Source of the DNA: UBA647 sp964400545
GTDB lineage: Bacteria > Acidobacteriota > Aminicenantia > UBA2199
Direction: 5' to 3'
DNA: 15,233 nucleotides
Assembly: GCA_964400545.1 (NCBI GenBank)
Contig: CAYNUG010000046.1
Location: forward strand, 1 to 15,233
Shown here: positions 7,971 through 14,999 of the stretch, in pieces
Layout of the letters: each line of letters begins with the position of its first letter
Numbering within the stretch: the first letter of the stretch is position 1
The notes under the pieces: model-generated
The model's database searches: none
What the model was told of the DNA's origin: nothing
What the model saw: only the letters and a program-made list of their open reading frames with translations
Position numbers and translations under genes: made by a program

Positions 7971-7976
7971 ATTATA
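7971..7976 (-). promoter_or_regulatory. Probable -10 element of the envelope operon promoter
   Basis: A perfect TATAAT on the minus strand, preceded by CTG. No convincing -35 is visible 16-18 nt upstream. The predicted start, about 7 nt downstream near 7964, would put the 5' end of the mRNA at the first bases of the leader hairpin. The gap from 7916 to 8009 holds only this element and the hairpin. Confidence 0.5.
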
Positions 7977-8009
7977 CAGCTTATAGAAAACTTTTACTAT
8001 TTATTAACC

Positions 8010-9296
8010 TTATTTATCAAATTTAAAAAACTGATCTGAAACTTCCCGCACCGTATCCGGTGTGTACCCTTTTTTGACTAATTGATCTCTCAATTTCTGG
8101 ATCAGAATGGATGAATCGATCCCCATTGGACAACGAACTCCACATCTGGCACAAAGTGCACAAGAATATGCTGCAGGCGCTGCTTCCTTCATACCTTTGG
8201 CAATAAAAGCATCCCAAAGTGTTCCGATCCCTCCGGGATACTGAGATCCGAAATGACCGGCAGTCACCCAGAATACCGGGCATTCATACATACAGGCACC
8301 ACATTTCTGACACTTCAGGATCTCTTTGAAATCTTTATCCTTTGATAATTTAATTCTTCCATTGTCCAGGAGTACCAAATGAAATTCTTTTGGACCATGT
8401 GCCCCATAAGTGATCACTTTTTCTATATCACCGGTCTTAGAAGGTCCTGAGATCATATGAACGTATGAGGGAACTATATAATTTGCAAATCTCCATGTGG
8501 TCTTTGAAATATGGAACGCATCATCAAGTGTAGGAACTATCTTTTCAACCCCCACTAATGCAATATGTTTATCCTGAAGGGCCGTTGCCAATTTAATATT
8601 TCCTTCATTCTCTATAATAAACAATGTTCCTGACTCTGCTGCCAGTGAATTTGCACCGGTTATCCCGACAGTTGCATCAATATATTTCTGCCGGAGGAAT
8701 TTTTTAACAGCCATTACCATCTCTTCGATATTCGTTCTGGAGACTTTATGACCTGTAACTTTTTCAATAAGCTTTGATGCTTCCTCTCTCTTCATATCTA
8801 CTGCAGGAGCAAGAGTATGCATCGGTCTGCCATCTTTTAACTGGACAAGAAATTCACCAAGATCCGTTTCCCATACTTCATGACCCTCTTTTTGAAGAAA
8901 TTGCCTCAGGTGGATCTCTTCCGTTGTCAGGCTCTTTCCTTTAACTATAAGCTGTTTAGGTTCTCCAATGATACCACTTATGATCTTGTTGGCTTCCTCA
9001 GCATCTTTTGCAAGATAGACATTTCCGTGATTTCTTTCGACAGCCTTCATCGTTTGTTCAACAAGCTTCTCCATATTGTCAATAGAATATTCTTTTATCT
9101 TTTGTGCTTTTGCCATATAGTCTTTTGATTCAGGGAAGGCTTCAAGTGATCTTTTCAAATTATTTCTATACGAGTTTTTTGCTCTCGAAATCGCTTCCCT
9201 CAAATTTTCATTTGATGCTCCGTCACCAATGAGCTCGCCCATATAATCGTTATATATTTCTTTGAATTCTTTCGTAGATTTTTCTTTTTCAGACAT
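8010..9296 (-). CDS. LutB/LldF-like LUD-domain iron-sulfur protein
   Basis: A 428-aa LUD-family protein like LutB of the L-lactate utilisation complex, which passes electrons from lactate (or a related hydroxyacid) oxidation. The LUD domain is at about 60-300, with KSLTTEEIHL (121-130), ETDLGEFLVQL (143-153), HTLAPAVDMKRE (160-171) and TGANSLAAESGTLFIIENEGN (213-233). Two 4Fe-4S motifs follow: C329-C332-C335-C339 and C379-C382-C385-C389, each ending in CP. The GGAGG at 9302-9306 selects the ATG at 9296, which shares its A with the stop of the upstream gene (TAATG). A TTG at 9308 is therefore rejected. LutB proteins normally work with LutA and LutC; no LutC is present in the window. The actual substrate is uncertain. 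Confidence 0.9.
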   Translation of the reverse strand: MSEKEKSTKEFKEIYNDYMGELIGDGASNENLREAISRAKNSYRNNLKRSLEAFPESKDYMAKAQKIKEYSIDNMEKLVEQTMKAVERNHGNVYLAKDAEEANKIISGIIGEPKQLIVKGKSLTTEEIHLRQFLQKEGHEVWETDLGEFLVQLKDGRPMHTLAPAVDMKREEASKLIEKVTGHKVSRTNIEEMVMAVKKFLRQKYIDATVGITGANSLAAESGTLFIIENEGNIKLATALQDKHIALVGVEKIVPTLDDAFHISKTTWRFANYIVPSYVHMISGPSKTGDIEKVITYGAHGPKEFHLVLLDNGRIKLSKDKDFKEILKCQKCGACMYECPVFWVTAGHFGSQYPGGIGTLWDAFIAKGMKEAAPAAYSCALCARCGVRCPMGIDSSILIQKLRDQLVKKGYTPDTVREVSDQFFKFDK

Positions 9297-10045
9297 TAGT
9301 TCCTCCAAACATTATCTATTAATTCAGAAAAGTACAATGGAATGATATCAGTAACCTCTGCGATCTCCAGTCCCTGGGATATCCCGTAATGTCCATTAAC
9401 ACAACTGGACCCTACATATTCCGGACCTATAGGCTTCAGAACTTCCAAAATGTAGTTCTCCTTTATAAATTCAGCCAATTCAGGTTGGGTCATATTCAAC
9501 CATGCTCCGGGACAAGTATTATATTCAGCTACATCTCTTCCTTCAAGTACAGCAGTAGGATGATCTTCTTCGAGGATCTCCAGCTCAGGAACCAAACCCA
9601 AAGCTTCTCTGATATAGTAGTATTCACCTATTTTTCTCCCCAGTGTACAGCCATGATGAATAAAATATGAATGGGGAAACTTCCCCAATTTATCTTTAAA
9701 TTTTTTTAAGTTTTCAGCAATGAACTGAGAAAGATGAATATACGGAACACCTAATTTTATTCCATATTTTTCCGGAACCTCCTTCCTATATTTAGCTACA
9801 CCTGCCGCATAAGGAGAAACAATAACGTCTGGTTTTACATCATCAACAATCTTTTTAAATCTCTTAACAACCTGCACAGCGTCTTCACTTAAACCAAGAT
9901 TCATGGCGGCTTCGCCACACTTAACCTCATCATCAACAGAAATAAAATCAACTCCCATTTTTGTATAAAGTCCTTCAATACTTTTGATGATACTTTCCTG
10001 TGCCTGATGAACCAGATTAACCTTACCTGAAAATAGTACTTTCAT
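9296..10045 (-). CDS. CCG/LutA (HdrB-like) family protein with reduced cysteine set
   Basis: A 249-aa protein with the two-repeat scaffold of CCG-domain proteins (LutA, HdrB, GlpC C-terminus), which bind unusual Fe-S clusters and accept electrons. The first repeat shows KCGEAAMNLG (42-51) and DVIVSPYAAG (73-82), corresponding to the usual CCGAPAL and a C-x-x-C segment. The second shows HHGCTLGRKIGEYYYIREAL (130-149), NTCPGAW (176-182) and GSSCVNGHYG (212-221). Only four cysteines remain (43, 133, 178, 215), one per expected cluster position instead of paired ones. The ATG at 10045 has AGGAG upstream; a TTG at 10069 lies before that SD and is rejected. It overlaps the LUD gene by one base and should form a two-subunit redox unit with it. 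Confidence 0.78.
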   Translation of the reverse strand: MKVLFSGKVNLVHQAQESIIKSIEGLYTKMGVDFISVDDEVKCGEAAMNLGLSEDAVQVVKRFKKIVDDVKPDVIVSPYAAGVAKYRKEVPEKYGIKLGVPYIHLSQFIAENLKKFKDKLGKFPHSYFIHHGCTLGRKIGEYYYIREALGLVPELEILEEDHPTAVLEGRDVAEYNTCPGAWLNMTQPELAEFIKENYILEVLKPIGPEYVGSSCVNGHYGISQGLEIAEVTDIIPLYFSELIDNVWRN

Positions 10046-10070
10046 ATCTGCTCCTGTTTTTTTTAACAAT

Positions 10071-10079
10071 ATTATAGCA
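10071..10079 (-). promoter_or_regulatory. Extended -10 promoter for the LutA/LutB-like pair
   Basis: TGCTATAAT on the minus strand is a perfect extended -10 element, about 26 nt upstream of the start codon of the LutA-like gene. The -35 region is only A/T-rich. The expected start is near 10064, giving a short leader containing AGGAG. The rest of the gap up to 10181 shows nothing I can name. Confidence 0.6.
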
Positions 10080-10181
10080 CAAATATATATTTAAATAATA
10101 ATCTTCTTTTGGAATATAAAGGAACAACTGAAAAAAGTGGATGAAATTGAATGATAAATAAGGATGAAATCTATAAAATAG

Positions 10182-10209
10182 AAAAGGGGCAGGCTAAGCC
10201 TGCCCCTTT
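10182..10209 (-). terminator. Rho-independent terminator of the PKD-barrel gene
   Basis: GGGGCAGGC (10186-10194) pairs with GCCTGCCCC (10198-10206) around a TAA loop. On the minus strand it is followed by TTTTCTATTTT. It lies 20-odd nt after the stop of the PKD-barrel gene and isolates that gene from the LutA/LutB-like pair. Confidence 0.9.
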
Positions 10210-10229
10210 ATATTGGTTATAAATATTTA

Positions 10230-11711
10230 CTAAAATATATAACGGAATCCAAGTAAGATCTCGTGGTAATGAGCAAAAGTGTATCCTTCTTTGATAGGAG
10301 CTCTAAGCTCTCCAAAGATTGATCCTTTTCCTGTAGACGTTTCAAGAATATCCAGTCCAACATTAAACACTATATCAAAGTCTGAATTCCATTCCGGTAG
10401 CATAACTCCATCATGAAGAGTTGCATCCCTTACCTTAGAACTGAAACCGATGCCGGCTCCCAGGAAGAAGTTTCCGAAATGTCCATTTGCAAGAATATTA
10501 GAAAGGAAATGGTGTACAAAAGGTTCACCTGAAAGTACAAACGCTCCGCCAAGTGAAGCAATCACACTGAACTTTTGAGGAACAATAAAGTACTGGATAC
10601 CTGCACGGGCAAATGCAACGCCTGTGTAAGTTCCTTTTGCAACTCCGGGACCAGCTTCAACAAGAAAGTATAGACGTTTTTCTACACGAAGATCAAATGC
10701 ACAATTGTTAGCTGAAACTGCACCATGGTCATCCGAAACCTTAAGAAGAATACTATATTCTCCTGCCTTTTTGAATTTTCTTTTCCAGACAAAAGGTGGT
10801 GCATCAACAACTTTCTTTTCAACTTCAGCACCATTTTTCTTGTTCAGGATAGTGATCTCTGCTTTAACAACTTTTCCATCTTTATCCGTTGAACCTGAGG
10901 CATCCATAGTAATAGTCTTTCCAACCATTCCTTTTTCCGGAGTAACTTTAAGATCACAAACCGGCGGATAATTTACAATTACTTCTGCAGTACAATCAGA
11001 ATTAGTGAATTCACCGTCCACACCCTGTACTCTGACAGTTAATTTATATTTTCCGGGATTCTTTAGATCTGCTTTCCAGACAGGATTATCTGAAGTTATT
11101 TTTTTTGTTTCAACTTTCTTCCCTTCAAAATAAACTGTCACTTCTGAAACAGGAGCACATTTTGCGCTACTTACATCAACAGTTATAGGATCACCCGGAT
11201 TAACAATAGCAGGTGAAACTACGATACCACAGACAGGCTTGCTGTCCTTTACCGAAGCGAGAGTAATATTTCCGCAAGCTTTTGGAATAATTACTTTGTA
11301 ATCTTTACAATCTTTTTGTACAGGAATACAAAATACCGGCAAAGCTGCTTTCCCGGCCCAGACCAGATCTCCTTTATCACGTACTTTTCTACCTGAATAA
11401 AAGAGCATCCATTTAAGAGAAGTACCAACTGCAACCTCTTTCTCATAAACTTTTCCGTTTGCAACAGCATCCATTATAGGCTGATAGAGAAAGCCGGAGT
11501 TTACTTTTTGTAACCCTTCTTCAACACGTGCACTATACTTCTGCATTAGCATTTTCAACTGATCCACACTATTAATTTTCTGTCCTCTTTTCAGTCCCAA
11601 CAAAGGGGAGTTCCCAACAGTTCGGATCTTAATTGTATCTGCGGCAGTCATACTGAATGTAAATAACACCAGCACAAAAACAATTAAAACTGACTTAATT
11701 TTAAAGTTCAT
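10230..11711 (-). CDS. Secreted protein with two PKD-like domains and a C-terminal outer-membrane barrel
   Basis: A 493-aa exported protein. The signal peptide is about 1-24 (cleavage near MTAA/D). Residues 25-155 form an N-terminal module with KDCKDYKVIIPKACGN (133-148), which I have not matched to a named family. PKD/Ig-like repeats follow at about 158-247 and 250-344; the second has the clearer PKD signature (MDASGSTDKDGKVVKAEI, 269-286). Paired cysteines C185/C240 and C252/C337 could form disulfides. Residues 346-493 look like a short outer-membrane barrel: glycine/aromatic strands, ending GFRYIF. AGGAGG precedes the ATG by 5 nt. It is a monocistronic gene with its own promoter and terminator. 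A periplasmic or surface binding role with an OM anchor is inferred; the ligand is unknown. Confidence 0.85.
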   Translation of the reverse strand: MNFKIKSVLIVFVLVLFTFSMTAADTIKIRTVGNSPLLGLKRGQKINSVDQLKMLMQKYSARVEEGLQKVNSGFLYQPIMDAVANGKVYEKEVAVGTSLKWMLFYSGRKVRDKGDLVWAGKAALPVFCIPVQKDCKDYKVIIPKACGNITLASVKDSKPVCGIVVSPAIVNPGDPITVDVSSAKCAPVSEVTVYFEGKKVETKKITSDNPVWKADLKNPGKYKLTVRVQGVDGEFTNSDCTAEVIVNYPPVCDLKVTPEKGMVGKTITMDASGSTDKDGKVVKAEITILNKKNGAEVEKKVVDAPPFVWKRKFKKAGEYSILLKVSDDHGAVSANNCAFDLRVEKRLYFLVEAGPGVAKGTYTGVAFARAGIQYFIVPQKFSVIASLGGAFVLSGEPFVHHFLSNILANGHFGNFFLGAGIGFSSKVRDATLHDGVMLPEWNSDFDIVFNVGLDILETSTGKGSIFGELRAPIKEGYTFAHYHEILLGFRYIF

Positions 11712-11749
11712 TTTTCCTCCTGATAAAATTAATCCTTATTATTACTGAA

Positions 11750-11779
11750 ATTATAGCATTTAATTATTTTTTTATACAA
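11750..11779 (-). promoter_or_regulatory. Promoter of the PKD-barrel gene
   Basis: On the minus strand, TTGTAT (11779-11774) and TATAAT (11755-11750) are 18 nt apart. TGC precedes the -10, giving the extended element TGCTATAAT, the same nonamer as before the LutA-like gene. It lies 39 nt upstream of the start codon. Confidence 0.65.
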
Positions 11780-11781
11780 CA

Positions 11782-11815
11782 AAAAAAATTATTTTAATTA
11801 AAGAATAATTTTTTT
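11782..11815. repeat. 12-bp A/T-only inverted repeat, possible weak terminator
   Basis: A7-TTATT (11782-11793) is the exact reverse complement of AATAA-T7 (11804-11815), with a 10-nt loop containing TTAATTAA. It lies between the stop of the four-TM gene and the promoter of the PKD gene. It could be a weak intrinsic terminator for the HAD operon or an UP-element-like A/T tract. With no G/C pairs, the RNA hairpin would be marginal. Confidence 0.45.
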
Positions 11816-11834
11816 AATAACCAACTCGGGACAT

Positions 11835-12290
11835 TCATCTTTTAAAATGGAGAAGAGCTGAAAAATACCCGGCTCCGGAAAGAATTAAAGCGGCACCTAT
11901 CCCAATATAGAGAATCGATAAATAAGCTTTCGGAACTGCAGAATGCCTTATCAGAGAACCTGTCAGGATCATTATTCCTATTAAAAAATAACTCTTCCAT
12001 GGTATGAAGGAGAAGAAGCATCTTTTCCCCTCCATTGATATGATCCTATTAAGATTTTTTGTAACTATACGGGAGAAACCGAAATGATGAATAAGAAATG
12101 CTGAAATTAGTCCGGTAACTGACATTAAGGCCACCACTCCAAATCTTTCATTTTTTAACCAGGAATAAGAGAGATAATTCAATAAGATCCCGACTCCCAC
12201 CCATACAAATCCTGCTGAAAACATAAGGACTGTTTTGTGGACAGCTGGTTTCCACTTTTCAAGTTCTGAATTTAAAAATTTGAGATCCAT
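11835..12290 (-). CDS. Four-TM integral membrane protein, unknown function
   Basis: A 151-aa protein with a short hydrophilic N-terminus (LEKWKPAVHKT, 10-20) and four predicted membrane segments at about 18-38, 50-70, 99-115 and 122-146. The loop at 72-98 is basic (RIVTKNLNRI...EGKR) and so probably cytoplasmic. I do not recognise a named family. A conserved-looking feature is K-P-x-x-H-K-T directly before TM1. It starts 22 nt after the TraB/GumN gene and no good SD is visible, so expression may depend on readthrough of ribosomes from upstream. It is the last gene of the HAD-DHH-TraB operon. No function is proposed. Confidence 0.8.
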   Translation of the reverse strand: MDLKFLNSELEKWKPAVHKTVLMFSAGFVWVGVGILLNYLSYSWLKNERFGVVALMSVTGLISAFLIHHFGFSRIVTKNLNRIISMEGKRCFFSFIPWKSYFLIGIMILTGSLIRHSAVPKAYLSILYIGIGAALILSGAGYFSALLHFKR

Positions 12291-12312
12291 GTTGACGCAG
12301 TCAAAATTCTTC

Positions 12313-13188
12313 TTATTTCTGTTTTAGAACAAAGCCCTTTCTTCTCAATAAATTTATTATCCCATTTTCACCGATAAGATGAGCAGCTCCGACAATGACA
12401 AAATATCTTCCTCCTTTATTCAGCCACTTTCCTATTTTTTCTGACATTGAAATATTTCTTTTATCTATCAGGATTTTGAAGATATCTTCGAGTTCGGGTT
12501 CCTTATTCCTGTTCTCGGTCACCATTCTTGTAACAGCTTCTATATCTCCGGATTGCCATGAGTTGACCATTGCTTCTACATTAGCATTCAATGAATCTGC
12601 TTCATTTAAAGTTGAAAGGAGGAACATATCATTCTCTTTATCTGAGAAACTATCAAATATACCTATTTGAAACGGGATCCCTTCCAGTTCAAGGATGGTT
12701 TTGCCTTCCGATTTATTTATAAAGTATTTGTCAACACCGATTTCAGGGTTAAAACCCAGTTTAACCAATTCCATACTTGTAATTGACATCGCCAGGAACC
12801 ATGGTTTAAAATTTTCAAAATAATCAATAGACATATTCAGATCATTCATCTTTTTCTTCGCAAGATCATATGTTTCCGCAGAAATACGATCTTTTAGTTT
12901 TGAACCGTCATTATATCCGGCTTTTTCCATTGTTACTCTGAGTATTTCCCCCATATTTTCCTGTGAAATATCTGCTTCGACTGCAAGGAATTCGCAATTC
13001 TCAAATCCCGTCTCAAGTTCTTTTTTTAAAGGGAAAGAACTCTTTTTCAGCATATGAATTGAACCGAGAATATAACTCTTCTGTCCCCTGACATTCACTT
13101 CCCACAGGAATGATCTGGCAACAAGACCGGAAGCGGGAATCGAAAAAATAATTAATATAACAATAAAATTTAACAAATTAGTTTTCAT
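12313..13188 (-). CDS. TraB/GumN family protein, exported
   Basis: A 291-aa TraB/GumN (PF01963-type) protein. The family shares a putative metalloprotease-like Tiki fold, but the bacterial function is poorly defined. Visible hallmarks are LGSIHMLK (41-48) with the conserved GSxH, VEAD (70-73), EIGVDKYF (149-156), LELEGI (166-171), and the C-terminal GAAHLIGENGIINLLRRKGF (267-286) with its conserved His. A signal peptide is present: MKT, hydrophobic 5-18, then S-A-S-G-like cleavage region before RSFLWEV. I chose the ATG at 13188 because GAGG sits 6 nt upstream. That SD overlaps an earlier in-frame ATG at 13200, which has no SD of its own. It probably acts in the periplasm and is cotranscribed with the DHH and HAD genes. 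Confidence 0.88.
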   Translation of the reverse strand: MKTNLLNFIVILIIFSIPASGLVARSFLWEVNVRGQKSYILGSIHMLKKSSFPLKKELETGFENCEFLAVEADISQENMGEILRVTMEKAGYNDGSKLKDRISAETYDLAKKKMNDLNMSIDYFENFKPWFLAMSITSMELVKLGFNPEIGVDKYFINKSEGKTILELEGIPFQIGIFDSFSDKENDMFLLSTLNEADSLNANVEAMVNSWQSGDIEAVTRMVTENRNKEPELEDIFKILIDKRNISMSEKIGKWLNKGGRYFVIVGAAHLIGENGIINLLRRKGFVLKQK

Positions 13189-13196
13189 TATCTTCC

Positions 13197-14087
13197 TCAT
13201 ATTTCAACATTTTTTTTTAATATTGAAAACATTGTATCCTTCGAATTATTAAAGACATCCTCTCTGCAACTACAAGAACCTGCACCAAGATGCCCGCCTC
13301 CTCCGAAACCGGCAACAAGCTTTCCGCAGTGAACCCTGCATTTCCTGTTGAAGATACTGTGCCCTATGCTCAGGATCACATATCCATTTTTATCCTTGTC
13401 GTTTCTGATCCTCATATTCACATAGGTCTCCGGAAAAAGAGAGAACACAAGAAATCGATTACCAGATGGAGCAATATCAAGGTTTCTGAAATCAGTTATC
13501 GATACACCTTCATCAACAATCGTATATTTCAATAAATATTCTTTGTATTCACGATCATTCTCTATTTCCTTTTTTATCCTTTCGCTGACCTCATTATTTT
13601 CTATTATGTCTTCAATTTCCTCTGTTCTAAGCAGATCGACAACTTTGTTCCAATATGATCCATTGTTTTTATTACTGCCTTTTATTGTAAACGAAAGCAT
13701 AACAAAAGGATTGTTCTCCGGCAGAAGTATTTCCTCCAGAGTGAGATGTGCAGAATCTATCCTGTCAGTTTCCCTTACAAGCTTATCATATTTCTTTTTG
13801 AAATCACCACTGAAATGATCATAGATGATACCGGCAGCAGAAGGAGCCAGTTTGAATTCTCCTTTAAAATCTGCATCCACAGAATTTGTAAAATGATGAT
13901 CAAACCACCAGCTGCATCGCTCATCATAAGGAAGATTCGCAATAATATCTCCTTCCCTGATCTCGACCTCTTTATTGTTTATTTTGACAGGCTCGATCCA
14001 TAAAACAGGCTCTGAAATATCAAAAATATCCATTAAAAGTGTTGCACAAACAATTCCGTCGAAATCGGGACGGGTTACTATTCTCAT
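13197..14087 (-). CDS. DHH/DHHA1-type phosphoesterase-like protein
   Basis: A 296-aa cytosolic protein of the DHH phosphoesterase superfamily (relatives: NrnA oligoribonucleases, c-di-AMP phosphodiesterases, RecJ). Motif I is TRPDFDGI (5-12) with D8/D10. The DHH motif is FDHH (62-65). The motif III acidic residues are in ETDRID (106-111), and the DHHA1 motif is GFGGGGHLGAGSC (260-272). Motif I begins with Arg-Pro where His-x-Asp is usual, and the motif after GGGGH has GAG rather than AAG. It is therefore a divergent member whose exact substrate cannot be told. The start has GAGG upstream and overlaps the HAD gene stop as ATGA. A phosphoesterase next to a HAD phosphatase suggests a shared nucleotide or phosphoester substrate, but this is inference. 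Confidence 0.85.
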   Translation of the reverse strand: MRIVTRPDFDGIVCATLLMDIFDISEPVLWIEPVKINNKEVEIREGDIIANLPYDERCSWWFDHHFTNSVDADFKGEFKLAPSAAGIIYDHFSGDFKKKYDKLVRETDRIDSAHLTLEEILLPENNPFVMLSFTIKGSNKNNGSYWNKVVDLLRTEEIEDIIENNEVSERIKKEIENDREYKEYLLKYTIVDEGVSITDFRNLDIAPSGNRFLVFSLFPETYVNMRIRNDKDKNGYVILSIGHSIFNRKCRVHCGKLVAGFGGGGHLGAGSCSCREDVFNNSKDTMFSILKKNVEI

Positions 14088-14932
14088 TCTTTATCCTCAT
14101 TCCCGAACCCCATACTCCTTAGAGAAAACACATCGGCTCTGTCTCCTATAGAATTCTTCAGTCTGTCAAGCAAAGCACCTTCATCTCCTCTCCACAGGAC
14201 AATTCCTCCGTCAGACACAAGATCAAGCATGGGGAAATCAAATTCAGTATCACCCGCAACGATCAGGGGAAGTTCATTCCCGAACTCTTTGTGATAAAGT
14301 TCAGCTTTCCCGTGATTGACCGGGACAGGTTCTTTCAGATTAGCAGAAAACAACATTTTCCCGTCATCATTATTAATGATCTCGGTCTCGATACCATAAG
14401 TGTTATCAGCACCCAGTCCCAGATATTCCTCAGCTATGATTTTTGCCGAAACCGAATTGCTTGCAGAGATCACTTTTATCTCATAATCCTCATTTTTTAA
14501 AAGCATTAACAATGATGCCATTCCCGGATTTACATTGGGAATAACAATTTTGTCCCCTGAATGTTCCAGGAATCTAAAGTCACTGTTCATCAACTCCCTG
14601 GTAAGGTTTTTGACAAGTTGGACAGGTATTTTGTTCATACATTCTACTACTCTCCTGTATGCTGTTTCTCTTTTCCCTGAAGATATAAGATCTTCATACT
14701 CTTCCCAGGAAAGATCAATAAGTTCACCATCCATTCTTACCCTTTCCAATTGTTCCAGATTTACAATGCGGCAGAACAGAGCATCACCAATGTCCCCGTT
14801 AAGAATGGTATTATCCATATCAAAGATCGCCCGCTTTATCCCATCTGAAGAGAGCCCCTTTATTTTTTTGACCAGATCTGTAGGTAATTTTATTCTGTTT
14901 TCGTTTGAGTGTTTTCCGGGGAATATTTTCAT
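14084..14932 (-). CDS. HAD superfamily phosphatase (subfamily IB, SerB-like)
   Basis: A 282-aa HAD hydrolase. The four HAD motifs are visible: motif I FDMDNTIL (37-44) with nucleophile D38 and acid/base D40, motif II VISAS (154-158), motif III Lys in NHGK (206-209), and motif IV AGDTEFDFPML (226-236). The helical insert between motifs I and II (about 45-130) is a C1-type cap, as in phosphoserine phosphatases and phosphocholine phosphatases. The substrate is unknown. There is no SD before the ATG at 14932, and the promoter is placed so the transcript may start at the ATG itself. It is the first gene of the operon, and its TGA overlaps the DHH gene's ATG. Confidence 0.9.
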   Translation of the reverse strand: MKIFPGKHSNENRIKLPTDLVKKIKGLSSDGIKRAIFDMDNTILNGDIGDALFCRIVNLEQLERVRMDGELIDLSWEEYEDLISSGKRETAYRRVVECMNKIPVQLVKNLTRELMNSDFRFLEHSGDKIVIPNVNPGMASLLMLLKNEDYEIKVISASNSVSAKIIAEEYLGLGADNTYGIETEIINNDDGKMLFSANLKEPVPVNHGKAELYHKEFGNELPLIVAGDTEFDFPMLDLVSDGGIVLWRGDEGALLDRLKNSIGDRADVFSLRSMGFGNEDKE

Positions 14933-14938
14933 CTGACA

Positions 14939-14967
14939 ATAATACTACCCATTTTTACCTATTTCAA
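14939..14967 (-). promoter_or_regulatory. Promoter of the HAD operon, positioned for a leaderless mRNA
   Basis: On the minus strand, TTGAAA (14967-14962) and TATTAT (14944-14939) are separated by exactly 17 nt. Each matches the sigma70 consensus at five of six positions. Six bases (TGTCAG) separate the -10 from the ATG at 14932, so +1 is expected at or within a base or two of the start codon. Confidence 0.6.
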
Positions 14968-14969
14968 GT

Positions 14970-14999
14970 AAAAAAAGTAATTTTAATAACTGTAATTAC
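14970..14999 (-). terminator. Terminator of the DUF5916-like gene
   Basis: On the minus strand GTAATT (14999-14994) pairs with AATTAC (14982-14977) across an 11-nt loop and is followed directly by T7 (14976-14970). The stop codon TAA lies in the 5' arm. The stem is short and AT-rich, so efficiency may be modest. The HAD promoter's -35 starts 3 nt beyond the T-run. Confidence 0.55.

Noticed and set aside
7977..8009. Possible terminator after the LUD gene
   Set aside because: Only a weak AAAACTTTT palindrome and no G/C stem with a T-run; readthrough into the envelope operon remains possible.
8023..8283. Alternative-frame minus-strand ORF with several cysteines within the LUD gene
   Set aside because: Out-of-frame reading of the two 4Fe-4S motifs; cysteines arise from the shifted frame of the real gene.
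14535..14936. Plus-strand ORF of 133 aa opposite the HAD gene
   Set aside because: Lies wholly within the HAD phosphatase, whose four motifs are intact; no SD or promoter of its own.
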